64,000 nucleotides of DNA from Mycolicibacterium neoaurum (GTDB lineage: Bacteria > Actinomycetota > Actinomycetes > Mycobacteriales > Mycobacteriaceae), in assembly GCF_036946495.1 (NCBI RefSeq), contig NZ_JAQIIX010000002.1, positions 2,294,001 to 2,358,000 on the forward strand, given 5' to 3'. Positions 41,647-50,065 of this stretch are shown piece by piece. A model generated the notes under the pieces. It worked only from the letters and a program-made list of their open reading frames with translations, had not been told where the DNA came from and made no database searches. Position 1 is the first letter of the stretch, and each line of letters opens with the position of its first letter. The position numbers and the translations under genes were made by a program.

Positions 41647-43042
41647 AGGTCGCCTCCTGGCAGACGATCTCGACCTCGCCGTCGTGGGCGATCCGGGTGG
41701 GCCCGTCGACTGCGGTGAAGCTGAACTCGGGCACGCGCAGTTCATGATAGAGCGGGCTGTGCACCAGGCGGCCGGTCGCCAGCGCGGCGAGGATGCGCGG
41801 GGTGGCGAATCTGGGACCGGTCTCCAGGATGCGGACATCGATCAGTCCGTCGTCCATCCGGACCCGCCGCGAGGGGGCGAAGCCGGAGGGGGAGTACAGC
41901 GAATTGCCAAGGAAGAACAATGATGTCTGCACGGTCTTGTCGTCGTAGCGGATGCGCACGCTGGCATCACTGCGCAGGGTGCGGAACAGGGCGTACACGC
42001 CGGCCACGGGCTTACCGACCCGCTTCTCCAGTTTTTCGCGGATTCGGACGAATTTCGGGTAGGCGCCGATGCTGGCGGTGTTGACGACCGTGTCGGTGTC
42101 GTTGAAGGCGATGGTGTCGACGTAGGCGGCCGACCCGGTGCGCAGCGCCTCGACGGTGGCGGCGACGGTATCGCACCCGATGTCCTTGGCGAAGTGGTTG
42201 AACGTGCCGCCCGGGAAGACCGCCAGTGGCACCCCGGCCTGCAGTGCGATCCCGGCCGCGCAGGACACCGTGCCGTCACCGCCACCGACGGCGAGGACCT
42301 CTGCCCGATCAGCGGCTTCGCGCAGCTTCTCGGCGATATCCTCGTCGTCGCCCACCTCGACGATCTCGGCCTTGGGCAGCGACCGTCGGACCTCCTCGAG
42401 AATGCGCGCTCCGGTGCCGCTTCCCGAGTTCGGGTTCACGACAAGGATGACGCCCTCACCGTCGGGCCGGGCCTCGGTCTGGTAGCGGCGGGGATGCCCC
42501 GCGGTGATCGGCGGTTCGACGATCGTCGGCACGACGGCCGCACCGGCCAGCGCCACGGCGGTGCCGATACCGAAACCGGCAAGGACGTCACCGGGGTAAT
42601 GCGCACCGGTGGCGACCCGGGACAGTCCGACCAGGCCGGCCAGCACGCCCAGGCCGACACCGAGTGACCGGTTCTCCAGTCCGACCCCGACGGCGAACGC
42701 CGCCGCGCTGGCGGAATGCCCGGAGGGCAACGAGTTGGAGGTCGGCATCCGGCGCGAGCGGCGGAGCAGCGGCACCATCGAGTGGTCGGGCCTGGGCCGT
42801 TTCCAGATGCGTTTGGCGCCCTGATTGGTGAGCAGACTGGTGACCGCGAGCGTCAACACCCCCCGCGCGGCGCCGCGACGCATCGACGGTGATCCCGTCG
42901 CCGTCAGCGCTGCGGCGATGGCGAACCAGAGCTTGGAGTGATCGGCCGCCGAGGTCAGCCGCGGCATGACCTTGTCCAGGAAGGGACTGTCGGACTCGGC
43001 GACGGCGTCGAAGATGCGGCGGTCGAGCGTTCCGAGTCCCAT
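41591..43042 (-). CDS. PAP2 phosphatase fused to diacylglycerol-kinase-like domain
   Basis: A 483-residue two-domain protein. The N-terminal PAP2 part (about 1-180) has KRIWKRPRPD, SLPSGHSAS and SRVATGAHYPGDVLAG. The C-terminal part is a lipid-kinase (DAGK_cat/YegS-like) domain with VNPNSGSG, VGGGDGTVS and FPGGTFNHFAKD. A lipid phosphatase and a lipid kinase on one chain suggest turnover between a lipid alcohol and its phosphate at the membrane (inference). The ATG at 43042 begins the first conserved helix. The tail overlaps the convergent PAP2 gene by 56 bases. Confidence 0.88.
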   Translation of the reverse strand: MGLGTLDRRIFDAVAESDSPFLDKVMPRLTSAADHSKLWFAIAAALTATGSPSMRRGAARGVLTLAVTSLLTNQGAKRIWKRPRPDHSMVPLLRRSRRMPTSNSLPSGHSASAAAFAVGVGLENRSLGVGLGVLAGLVGLSRVATGAHYPGDVLAGFGIGTAVALAGAAVVPTIVEPPITAGHPRRYQTEARPDGEGVILVVNPNSGSGTGARILEEVRRSLPKAEIVEVGDDEDIAEKLREAADRAEVLAVGGGDGTVSCAAGIALQAGVPLAVFPGGTFNHFAKDIGCDTVAATVEALRTGSAAYVDTIAFNDTDTVVNTASIGAYPKFVRIREKLEKRVGKPVAGVYALFRTLRSDASVRIRYDDKTVQTSLFFLGNSLYSPSGFAPSRRVRMDDGLIDVRILETGPRFATPRILAALATGRLVHSPLYHELRVPEFSFTAVDGPTRIAHDGEVEIVCQEATFKNRYRSLPVFRPLPRNV

Positions 43043-43118
43043 GGCCTTCAACCTATCCAACCGGATCGTGTCTGAAACTTGACTTGACCCGCCTGCGTGA
43101 GGCGCCGACGATTGACCG

Positions 43119-43769
43119 ATGCGCCGACTGCTCGCCATGGCGTGTGCGCTCTGGCTGGCGTGCGCCGTCGCACCCGTAGCTCGTGCCGCCGAGACGCCCT
43201 GGTTCGTTGACTCGGTCGGCTCGGCCACCCAGGTGATTTCTGTGGTGGGGGTGGGTCCCACCACCGCCAAGATGGATGTCTGGGAGCGGACCGCGGCGGG
43301 CTGGGAACCGATCGGCGTCGGCATCCCCGCCGATATCGGGTCGGCCGGCATGGCCGAGGACATCAGCGAGGGCTCGATGAAGACGCCGATGGGCATCTTC
43401 TCGCTCGACTTCACCTTCGGTACCGAGCCCAACCCCGGCGGTGGGCTGCCGCATGTGCAGGTCGGCCCCGATCACTGGTGGGATGGCGATGAAGAGAGCC
43501 CCACCTACAACACCATGCAGGTGTGCAAGCGCGACGAATGCCCGTTCGGTATCGAGGGCACCGCTACCGAGAATCTGCAGATACCTCAGTACGCCCATGC
43601 CGTGGTGATGGGCGTCAACAAGGCCAGAGTGCCCGGCGCGGGCAGCGCCTTCTTCCTGCACACCACCGGGGGAGGGCCGACCGCGGGCTGCATCGCCATC
43701 GACGACGACATGATGGTGAAGATCATGCGCTGGCTGCGGCCCGGTGCGCTGATCGCCGTGTCTAAGTAG
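43119..43769 (+). CDS. Exported L,D-transpeptidase (YkuD)-like protein, Rv0309-like
   Basis: A 216-residue secreted protein with a signal peptide (MRRLLAMACALWLACAVAPVARA, cleavage after about residue 23). The YkuD-type active-site region is FFLHTTGGGPTAGCIAI, with nucleophile C191 and an upstream His; the Gly after His replaces the more common SHGC form. Extra cysteines (C in QVCKRDECPF) may form a disulfide. Predicted to act on peptidoglycan, but the motif is atypical, so activity is uncertain. It converges with the SnoaL-like gene by eight bases. Confidence 0.82.
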   Translation: MRRLLAMACALWLACAVAPVARAAETPWFVDSVGSATQVISVVGVGPTTAKMDVWERTAAGWEPIGVGIPADIGSAGMAEDISEGSMKTPMGIFSLDFTFGTEPNPGGGLPHVQVGPDHWWDGDEESPTYNTMQVCKRDECPFGIEGTATENLQIPQYAHAVVMGVNKARVPGAGSAFFLHTTGGGPTAGCIAIDDDMMVKIMRWLRPGALIAVSK

Positions 43770-44250
43770 CCAGTGCCGGACCGGGTTTCAGGTGGAAGCC
43801 CAGGTTCTCGGTGGACATCGTCGCCTCATAGGTACGGTCGTAGCCGGTGGCGCAGATCTTCCAGCCGTTGGCGGTGCGGCGGTAGCGGTCACGGTAGAAC
43901 GCGGCACCGATCAACATGAAGCCGAAGTCCGCCGCGATCACTCGATCCTGCAGGTACCACCGGCCGGTCGCCTCGTCGGGCCCGTCCAGGGCGATCTCCG
44001 GGTGGTCGACGCGGTGCTCAGTGATGATCGCCGGGCCCAGCGAGGTGCGCATGTACTCGACCAGGGTGTCGCGGTCGGTGAAGCGCAGTGTGCCGGTGCC
44101 GTCGGGATTCGAACCGTAGTCGCCGTCGATGTCCTCCGTCAGCGTCGCCGCGAAATCGTCCCAGTGCTTGGTATCCAGGGCGCGCAGGTAGCGGTACTTG
44201 ACCTGCTTGATGTCGTGCATGTCGCGTGCGATGTCTGCCATGCCCGACAT
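43762..44250 (-). CDS. SnoaL/NTF2-like protein (Rv0310c-like)
   Basis: A 162-residue NTF2-like fold protein (BaiE/SnoaL-like group), one residue shorter than Rv0310c. Seen: DIKQVKYRYLRALDTKHWDDFAATL and the central TEHRVDHPEIAL and YRDRYRRTANGWKI strands. These folds act as dehydratases, isomerases or hydrolases; the reaction here is unknown. ATG at 44250 is chosen over that at 44241 because GGAGG lies about ten bases before it. Confidence 0.8.
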   Translation of the reverse strand: MSGMADIARDMHDIKQVKYRYLRALDTKHWDDFAATLTEDIDGDYGSNPDGTGTLRFTDRDTLVEYMRTSLGPAIITEHRVDHPEIALDGPDEATGRWYLQDRVIAADFGFMLIGAAFYRDRYRRTANGWKICATGYDRTYEATMSTENLGFHLKPGPALAT

Positions 44251-44342
44251 CACAGCACAGCCTCCGGCCGGTGTCTGGGAGTCCGGCCAGACCGGCGGTG
44301 TCCGGCCTGCCACCGACAGGGCCGCCGGTTAGGGTGGGCCCA

Positions 44343-46175
44343 ATGAGCGACCCGTTGGGGTTGTCGATCGGCACGACCAATCTGGTTGCTGCCCGGGTCG
44401 GCGACCAACCAGTGACACGGCGCGCGGTGCTGACCCTTCCCACCGACGGCGCGCCGGAGATCGGCGTGCCGTCCGGGCGTCCCGGCCAGGTGCTCTCCGG
44501 TTTCGTTGAACGGGTGGGTGATCCGGTGCCACTGGTGGCTGCCGACGGATCGTCCTACCTCGCCGACGATCTCCTGGTGGAGGCCCTGGAAGCGCTGATC
44601 GGGCCGACCGGGTCCGGGCAGACGGTGATTGCGGTACCCGCGCACTGGACTCCGGCCACCATGCGGGTCCTGCGTGCGGCACTGCGCGCCAATCCGGTGC
44701 TCTCCCCTGGGGGAGCGCCGCCGCGGCTGGTATCCGATGCCGTCACCTCGTTGACCGCACTGAACGCCAACCCGGGTCTGAACGCACGCGGGGCGGTCGT
44801 CCTGATCGACCTCGGCGGTGGTGGCACCAGCATCACGCTGGCCGACGCCGACGCCGGATTCGAGCCGATCGATGAAACGGTGCGGGTGGCCGACTTCTCC
44901 GGTGACCTGATCGACCAGGCGTTGTTGGGCCGTGTGCTCACCGACGTCAACGACGCGGACCCGGCCGCGACGGCCGCGGTTGGGCAGCTCGGGGTGCTGC
45001 GTGAGCAGTGCAGGCAGGCCAAGGAACGGTTGTCGGGGGCGACCGCCACCGAGGTGCCCGTGGACCTTCCTGGTGTCCGCTCGGTGGTGCGGGTGACCAG
45101 GGCCGAATTGGAGTCGCTACTGGTCGCGCCCTTCGACCTGGTGCTTTCCGAACTGGACAACCTGTTGCAGCGCAACAGAATCGGGTGGTCGGATATCTCG
45201 GTGATCGCCACCGTCGGCGGCGGGGCGAGCATTCCGTTGGTCACCCAGAAACTGTCCGAACACACCAGGACACCGGTGGTCAACACGCCGCAACCCGCCC
45301 TCGATGCTGCACTCGGGGCGGTGCTGCGGGCTGCCTACGGCACCGATACCGGCGCGCAGACCGGGATGGCTCCGGCGGTGGGGGCCGATGCGCCGACCAG
45401 TCTGGCGCCGGCCTCGGCGATCACCCATGACCCGTCCGGATCGTCGACATTCCGGGCGCTGGCCTGGTCCGAGGACGGCGATGCCGGTAACGAACCGGTG
45501 CCCTACACCGGCCCCGAGGACTATCCGAGCGTCAATCCCTACCTCGCCGACGAGGCCACCCACGTGGTGTCGCAGCAGGATCCGTATGTGTACGCCGACG
45601 AGCCGCGGGGCCTGCCGCGAGTGCCCATGGCCGTGTTCGCCGCGGTGGGTCTCATTTCCCTGGTCGCGCTCGGTGGGGTGGCGATCGCCTTGACCGGAAC
45701 ATCCGAGAGCCCGGCGCCCACCCCGTCCACGGCTCCGGTGACCGGAGTGTTGACGCCGCCGCCGGCCGAACCCGCCGCGCCGGCCGAGCCGCCGCCCGTC
45801 ACCATCACCCAGGCGCCCGCGCCGCCACCGGAGTCGGTGGCGCCGCGTCCCGAACCGGTCGCGCCGGTGGTCCCCACGACGACCGTCACCACGACGCCGC
45901 CGACCACGACGACGACCACTCCGACGACCACGACAACAACGACAACCACGACGACCACGACGACCACGACGACGACAACCACGACGCCGTCGACCACCAC
46001 CACGACGGTGACCACGACGACTGCTCCGGTGACGACGACGACTGTTCCGCCGGTCACCACGACGCCTGCGGTGACGACCACTCAACCGGCGATGACCACC
46101 ACATATCTTGAGATTCCTTTGCTGCCGCCGATACCGATCCAGGTGCCCAATCAGGGGGTTCCGGCCGGGCCGTAG
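44343..46175 (+). CDS. Hsp70-like, Thr/Pro-rich membrane protein (Rv0312-like)
   Basis: A 610-residue protein. Residues 1-340 resemble the nucleotide-binding domain of Hsp70/DnaK (LSIGTTNLVAARV, VVLIDLGGGGTSITLADAD, ISVIATVGGGASIPLV), but the peptide-binding domain is missing. One membrane helix near 425-445 (MAVFAAVGLISLVALGGVAIAL) is followed by a Pro-rich region and a long Thr tract (about 511-585), ending in PLLPPIPIQVPNQGVP. The ATPase domain would be cytosolic and the Thr/Pro tail outside. Thr/Pro tails on mycobacterial proteins are often mannosylated (inference). Function unknown. Confidence 0.85.
   Translation: MSDPLGLSIGTTNLVAARVGDQPVTRRAVLTLPTDGAPEIGVPSGRPGQVLSGFVERVGDPVPLVAADGSSYLADDLLVEALEALIGPTGSGQTVIAVPAHWTPATMRVLRAALRANPVLSPGGAPPRLVSDAVTSLTALNANPGLNARGAVVLIDLGGGGTSITLADADAGFEPIDETVRVADFSGDLIDQALLGRVLTDVNDADPAATAAVGQLGVLREQCRQAKERLSGATATEVPVDLPGVRSVVRVTRAELESLLVAPFDLVLSELDNLLQRNRIGWSDISVIATVGGGASIPLVTQKLSEHTRTPVVNTPQPALDAALGAVLRAAYGTDTGAQTGMAPAVGADAPTSLAPASAITHDPSGSSTFRALAWSEDGDAGNEPVPYTGPEDYPSVNPYLADEATHVVSQQDPYVYADEPRGLPRVPMAVFAAVGLISLVALGGVAIALTGTSESPAPTPSTAPVTGVLTPPPAEPAAPAEPPPVTITQAPAPPPESVAPRPEPVAPVVPTTTVTTTPPTTTTTTPTTTTTTTTTTTTTTTTTTTTTPSTTTTTVTTTTAPVTTTTVPPVTTTPAVTTTQPAMTTTYLEIPLLPPIPIQVPNQGVPAGP
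45877..46095 (+). repeat. Poly-threonine coding repeat
   Basis: About 220 bp made mostly of ACG, ACC and ACA codons, with an unbroken run of more than 20 Thr. It is low-complexity DNA liable to slippage, and the opposite strand reads as an artefactual poly-Val frame. Confidence 0.9.
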
Positions 46176-46262
46176 CAGCCCAGGTGCGCTCTCACCTGCG
46201 CCAATAGTTTTCGCGAAGAGTTGAGCCGCCGCGACACGCCGGGTTATAGTCCCGGAGTCAAA

Positions 46263-46279
46263 GTCACGAATATGTAACG
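46263..46279 (+). promoter_or_regulatory. Possible MtrA direct-repeat site
   Basis: GTCACG-AATAT-GTAACG is a direct repeat with 11-base period, resembling sites bound by the response regulator MtrA before cell-wall hydrolase genes. It sits 56-72 bases before the exported M15-like gene. Match by eye only. Confidence 0.4.
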
Positions 46280-46334
46280 GGAAGCAAACGCCAAGGTCTC
46301 GGTGGTTGCTGAATCAGTTCGTTAGGTGCGGTGT

Positions 46335-47012
46335 ATGGCGCGATATGGAACGGCGAACGGCCGCTATCGGTCGTCGGCTGCCCTTGCCGCGATCTTGGCG
46401 CCGGCCGCCATCCTGTTCTCGGTCGGCTCCGAGGTGCCCCCACAGGCGCATCAGGAGCCCGCGACGATCGCCGGTCCCGCCGCCGCGCCCGTCGTGCCCG
46501 GTGTGGAGATCGTCGCCGCACCCGCCGACTTCGCCTGGAATTCGTCCCCGGTCTCCGCCGCGGCCCCCGCGCCGCCGACCGCCCAGCTGGTGGCCGCGTC
46601 GCGCTGGCGTCCCGACAATCGCCCGTTGCTGCTGCCTCCCGGGGTGGCCCCTGAACACGGACTGCAGGTCAAGACCATCCTGACGGCACGTGCCATCAGC
46701 GTTGTCTTCCCTGAGATCCGCAGCATCGGCGGCGTCCGCCCCGACGCACTGCGCTGGCACCCGAACGGTTTGGCCCTGGATGTGATGATCCCGAATCCAG
46801 GCAGCGCGGAGGGGATCGCACTCGGCAATCAGATCGTGGCCTACGTGATGAAGAACGCCGCGCGCTTCGGCATGCAGGACGCCATCTGGCGCGGCACCTA
46901 CTACACCCCGACCGGGCCGTCCGGGTCGGGCGGTTACGGCCATTACGACCACGTGCACGTCACCACGACCGGCGGCGGTTACCCGACCGGCGACGAGGTC
47001 TACTACCGCTAG
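46335..47012 (+). CDS. Exported M15-like (ARB_07466-type) peptidase-domain protein
   Basis: A 225-residue secreted protein. A basic N-terminus and hydrophobic stretch (ALAAILAPAAILFSVG) form a signal peptide, followed by a Pro/Ala linker to about residue 95. The C-terminal domain has H142-P-N-G-L-A-L-D149 and H203-Y-D-H206-V-H208, matching the zinc ligand pattern HxxGxAxD...HxH of VanY/M15 D,D-carboxypeptidases. It may cut peptidoglycan stem peptides or cross-links (inference). ATG at 46335 is preferred, although no strong ribosome site precedes it. Convergent with prpR. Confidence 0.72.
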   Translation: MARYGTANGRYRSSAALAAILAPAAILFSVGSEVPPQAHQEPATIAGPAAAPVVPGVEIVAAPADFAWNSSPVSAAAPAPPTAQLVAASRWRPDNRPLLLPPGVAPEHGLQVKTILTARAISVVFPEIRSIGGVRPDALRWHPNGLALDVMIPNPGSAEGIALGNQIVAYVMKNAARFGMQDAIWRGTYYTPTGPSGSGGYGHYDHVHVTTTGGGYPTGDEVYYR

Positions 47013-47028
47013 TCCGATCCGCGGGCGG

Positions 47029-48438
47029 TCAGTTGGCAGGCGGGTAGGGCAGATTGCTGCTGGTCTGCGGATCCACCTGGACCGGTCGCCCCACATAGGG
47101 AAATGCCCGCTGCGGGCACGCCGCCCGGTCACAGATCCGGCAGCCGGCGCCGATCGGCACCGTGGCCTCGGCGTCGGCGAGATCGATACCCACCGAATAG
47201 ACCAGCTTGTCGGCGTGGGCCAGATCGCATCCCAACCCGATCGCGAAACTCTTCGGGGTTCCCAGATACCGACTGGGTGGGGACACCGATGTCTTCGCCA
47301 GCCAGAAGTAGCTGCGGCCGTCGGGCATCTGCGCCACCTGGGTGAGGAACTCCCCGGGCCTGGAGAAGGCATGGTGAACCACCCACAGTGGGCAGTTGCC
47401 GCCGACCCGGGAGAAGTGGAACGCGGTGGCGGACTGACGTTTGGAGATGTTGCCCGCACTATCGGTGCGGACGAAGATGAACGGGACGCCACGGGCGTCG
47501 GGACGCTGCAGAGTCGACAACCGGTGGCAGATGGTCTCGAAACCGACGTCGAAATTGCGTGCGAGCTGGTCGATGTCATAGCGCAACGACTCGGCAGCGG
47601 ACAAGAAGATCCGGTAGGGCAGCAGCAGGGCGCCTGCGAAATAGTTCGCCAACCCGATGCGCGCGACATCGCGCGCCTCGGTGCTGAGCCGGTCATCGGT
47701 GGCCACGATCGACGAGATCAGATCCGAGTGCAGTAGCAGCGCCAGCTGGGTGGCCAACTGGAAGGCGCGCTGTCCGGGGAGCAGCCAACGTGCCAGTAGA
47801 AGTGTCCGGGTGTCCGGCTCGTAGCGTCGTTTGACGTTGGCACCGAGGCGATCTCCGTTGTCGACGACGACCGAGATGGCGAACTCGTCGGACAACAGTT
47901 CGGCCAGTTGACCATCCAAGCCGCCGATGCGCAGACCGTGCCGGGTGAACAGTTCCTCGGCCGCACGGTCCAGCGCGTCGACGTAATTGCGTCGGTCGTA
48001 GAAGAAGTCGCGGACCTCCTCGAAAGGCATCGGCTGCTGGTTGCCCGTCACGGCGTCGAGATTGGCTCGGCCGTGCACCGATTCCAGTTCGGCGGTGGCA
48101 TCGTGCAGTCGCCGGTGCAGGTTGACCACGGTCTGCCCGACCTCGGGCATGCGTGCGACCAACTCCTCGATCTGTGCCGTCGTCGAGGGCCCATCGGCCA
48201 GGATTTCACGAAGGTCGGACACCAGCCGCGCATCGGAGTCGGGTGCGAAGTAATGCGTCGGGAGATCGAAGCGATCGGTGAGCGCGAGCAATACGGGGAC
48301 GGTGATGGGGCGCTGGTCGTTCTCCAGCTGATTCACATAACTCGTCGACAACCCCAGGGCGCGCGCCAGCGCGACCTGAGTCAGGCCCTTCTCGTCCCTG
48401 AGCCGCCGTAGCCGGGCTCCCGCGAATGTCTTCGCCAC
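47029..48438 (-). CDS. prpR: Methylcitrate-cycle regulator PrpR (RamB family)
   Basis: A 469-residue activator of the prp operon, family of short-chain fatty-acyl-CoA regulators. Seen: XRE-type helix-turn-helix at about residues 5-60 (LTQVALARALGLSTSYVNQLE), a middle coiled segment, an ImmA/IrrE-like metallopeptidase-fold region, and a C-terminal cysteine motif C433-R-I-C436-x4-C441. In M. tuberculosis PrpR binds a 4Fe-4S cluster and responds to acyl-CoA. GTG at 48438 is taken as start. Divergent from prpD with 121 bp between. Confidence 0.9.
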   Translation of the reverse strand: MAKTFAGARLRRLRDEKGLTQVALARALGLSTSYVNQLENDQRPITVPVLLALTDRFDLPTHYFAPDSDARLVSDLREILADGPSTTAQIEELVARMPEVGQTVVNLHRRLHDATAELESVHGRANLDAVTGNQQPMPFEEVRDFFYDRRNYVDALDRAAEELFTRHGLRIGGLDGQLAELLSDEFAISVVVDNGDRLGANVKRRYEPDTRTLLLARWLLPGQRAFQLATQLALLLHSDLISSIVATDDRLSTEARDVARIGLANYFAGALLLPYRIFLSAAESLRYDIDQLARNFDVGFETICHRLSTLQRPDARGVPFIFVRTDSAGNISKRQSATAFHFSRVGGNCPLWVVHHAFSRPGEFLTQVAQMPDGRSYFWLAKTSVSPPSRYLGTPKSFAIGLGCDLAHADKLVYSVGIDLADAEATVPIGAGCRICDRAACPQRAFPYVGRPVQVDPQTSSNLPYPPAN

Positions 48439-48470
48439 CGGGGCAAACCCTAGCGCACCTGTCTTACACA

Positions 48471-48537
48471 ACATTCGCAAAGTGGGCGGACAGAGGACAC
48501 AAAATTACGCATTTACAGGTACTTTCGCACGTTCGCA
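48471..48537. promoter_or_regulatory. Candidate PrpR/RamB operator region
   Basis: The prpR-prpD gap contains ATTCGCAAAGT (48473-48483; reverse complement ACTTTGCGAAT, close to the RamB element AACTTTGCAAA) and ACTTTCGCACGTTCGCA (48521-48537). The two face each other. Likely sites for PrpR control of prpD and of itself. Confidence 0.5.
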
Positions 48538-48559
48538 GCGTCTGCGTAGCGTGCGGATC

Positions 48560-50065
48560 ATGCAGAACCATGAGGTACGTACCCGTCGCAGCGCCGAAGA
48601 CTTTCCCCGCACCGAGCACCTCGCTTGGAAGATCGCCGAGGTCGCCGCCGACCCGGTGGAGATCGATCCGGCCACCGAGGAGATGGTGATCAACCGCATC
48701 ATCGACAACGCGTCGGTGTCCGCGGCCTCGGTGATCCGCCGGCCCGTCACCGTCGCCCGCGCCCAGGCGCTGGCTCATCCGACCCGTCAGGGCGCTGCCG
48801 TCTTCGGTGTCGAAGGCACCTACTCGGCGGAATGGGCCGCCTACGCCAACGGTGTGGCCGTCCGTGAACTCGACTTCCACGACACCTTCCTGGCCGCCGA
48901 GTACTCCCACCCCGGTGACAACATCCCGGCGCTGGTGGCTGTCGGGCAACAGCTGGGCATCCGCGGTTCCGATCTGATCCGTGGCCTGGCCACCGCCTAC
49001 GAGGTTCAGGTGGACCTGGTGAAGGGCATCTGCCTACACGAGAACAAGATCGACCACGTCGCCCACCTCGGGCCGTCCGCTGCCGCCGGCCTGGGCACCA
49101 TGTTGCGGCTGGACACTGAGACCATCTACAACGCCATCGGCCAGGCCCTGCACCTGACCACCGCCACCCGGCAGTCCCGCAAGGGCCTCATCTCCAGCTG
49201 GAAGGCGTACGCCCCGGCCTGGGCCGGCAAGGTCGCCATCGAGGCCGTGGACCGCGCGATGCGCGGCGAGGGATCCCCAGCCCCCATCTGGGAGGGTGAG
49301 GATGGAGTCATCGCTTGGATGCTGGGCGGTCCGGAGCGCACCTACACCGTGCCGCTGCCGGAGCCGGGTGAGCCCAAGCGCGCGATCCTGGACACCTACA
49401 CCAAGGAACATTCGGCCGAGTACCAAAGCCAGGCGCCCATCGACCTGGCCCGCCGGATGCGTGAGCGCATCGGTGACCTGGAGCAGATCGCCTCGATCGT
49501 GCTGCACACCAGCAACCACACCCACGTGGTGATCGGCACCGGATCGAACGACCCACAGAAGTTCGACCCGGGCGCCTCGCGCGAGACCCTGGACCACTCG
49601 GTGATGTACATCTTCGCCGTCGCGCTGCAGGACGGCACCTGGCATCACGAGCATTCCTACGCCCCGGAGCGCGCGCACCGCCCCGACACCATCGAGCTGT
49701 GGAGCAAGATCTCGACCGTCGAGGACCCGGAATGGACGCGTCGTTACCACAGCACCGACCCGGCCGAAAAGGCGTTCGGCGCCAGGGCTGTCATCACCCT
49801 CAAGAGCGGCGAGACCATCGTCGACGAGCTCGCCGTCGCCGATGCGCACCCGCTGGGCGCCCGGCCCTTCGCTCGCGAGCAGTACGTGCACAAGTTCGGT
49901 GTGCTGGCCGAGGGCGTGGTGGAAGCCGAAGAGCAGCAACGCTTCCTGAACGTCGCCGATGCTGTCGCGAGCATCAAGCCCGGCGGCCTGGGCGCGCTCA
50001 ACATCAAGGTCGACCCGCGGGTCATCGAGAAGGCGCCGACGATTCCGTCTGGAATTTTCGGATGA
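48560..50065 (+). CDS. prpD: 2-methylcitrate dehydratase PrpD
   Basis: A 501-residue MmgE/PrpD-family enzyme that dehydrates 2-methylcitrate to 2-methyl-cis-aconitate in the methylcitrate cycle. Seen: EGTYSAEWAAYANGVAVRELDFHDTFLAAEYSHPGDNIPALVAV, the family's active-site region, and SSWKAYAPAWAGK. Start is ATG at 48560; a GTG three codons earlier cannot be excluded. First gene of prpDBC-pyc, with its TGA overlapping the prpB ATG. Confidence 0.95.
   Translation: MQNHEVRTRRSAEDFPRTEHLAWKIAEVAADPVEIDPATEEMVINRIIDNASVSAASVIRRPVTVARAQALAHPTRQGAAVFGVEGTYSAEWAAYANGVAVRELDFHDTFLAAEYSHPGDNIPALVAVGQQLGIRGSDLIRGLATAYEVQVDLVKGICLHENKIDHVAHLGPSAAAGLGTMLRLDTETIYNAIGQALHLTTATRQSRKGLISSWKAYAPAWAGKVAIEAVDRAMRGEGSPAPIWEGEDGVIAWMLGGPERTYTVPLPEPGEPKRAILDTYTKEHSAEYQSQAPIDLARRMRERIGDLEQIASIVLHTSNHTHVVIGTGSNDPQKFDPGASRETLDHSVMYIFAVALQDGTWHHEHSYAPERAHRPDTIELWSKISTVEDPEWTRRYHSTDPAEKAFGARAVITLKSGETIVDELAVADAHPLGARPFAREQYVHKFGVLAEGVVEAEEQQRFLNVADAVASIKPGGLGALNIKVDPRVIEKAPTIPSGIFG

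Noticed and set aside
45539..46081. Poly-Val frame antisense to the Thr repeat
   Set aside because: It is the complement of ACC/ACG codons and has no other support.
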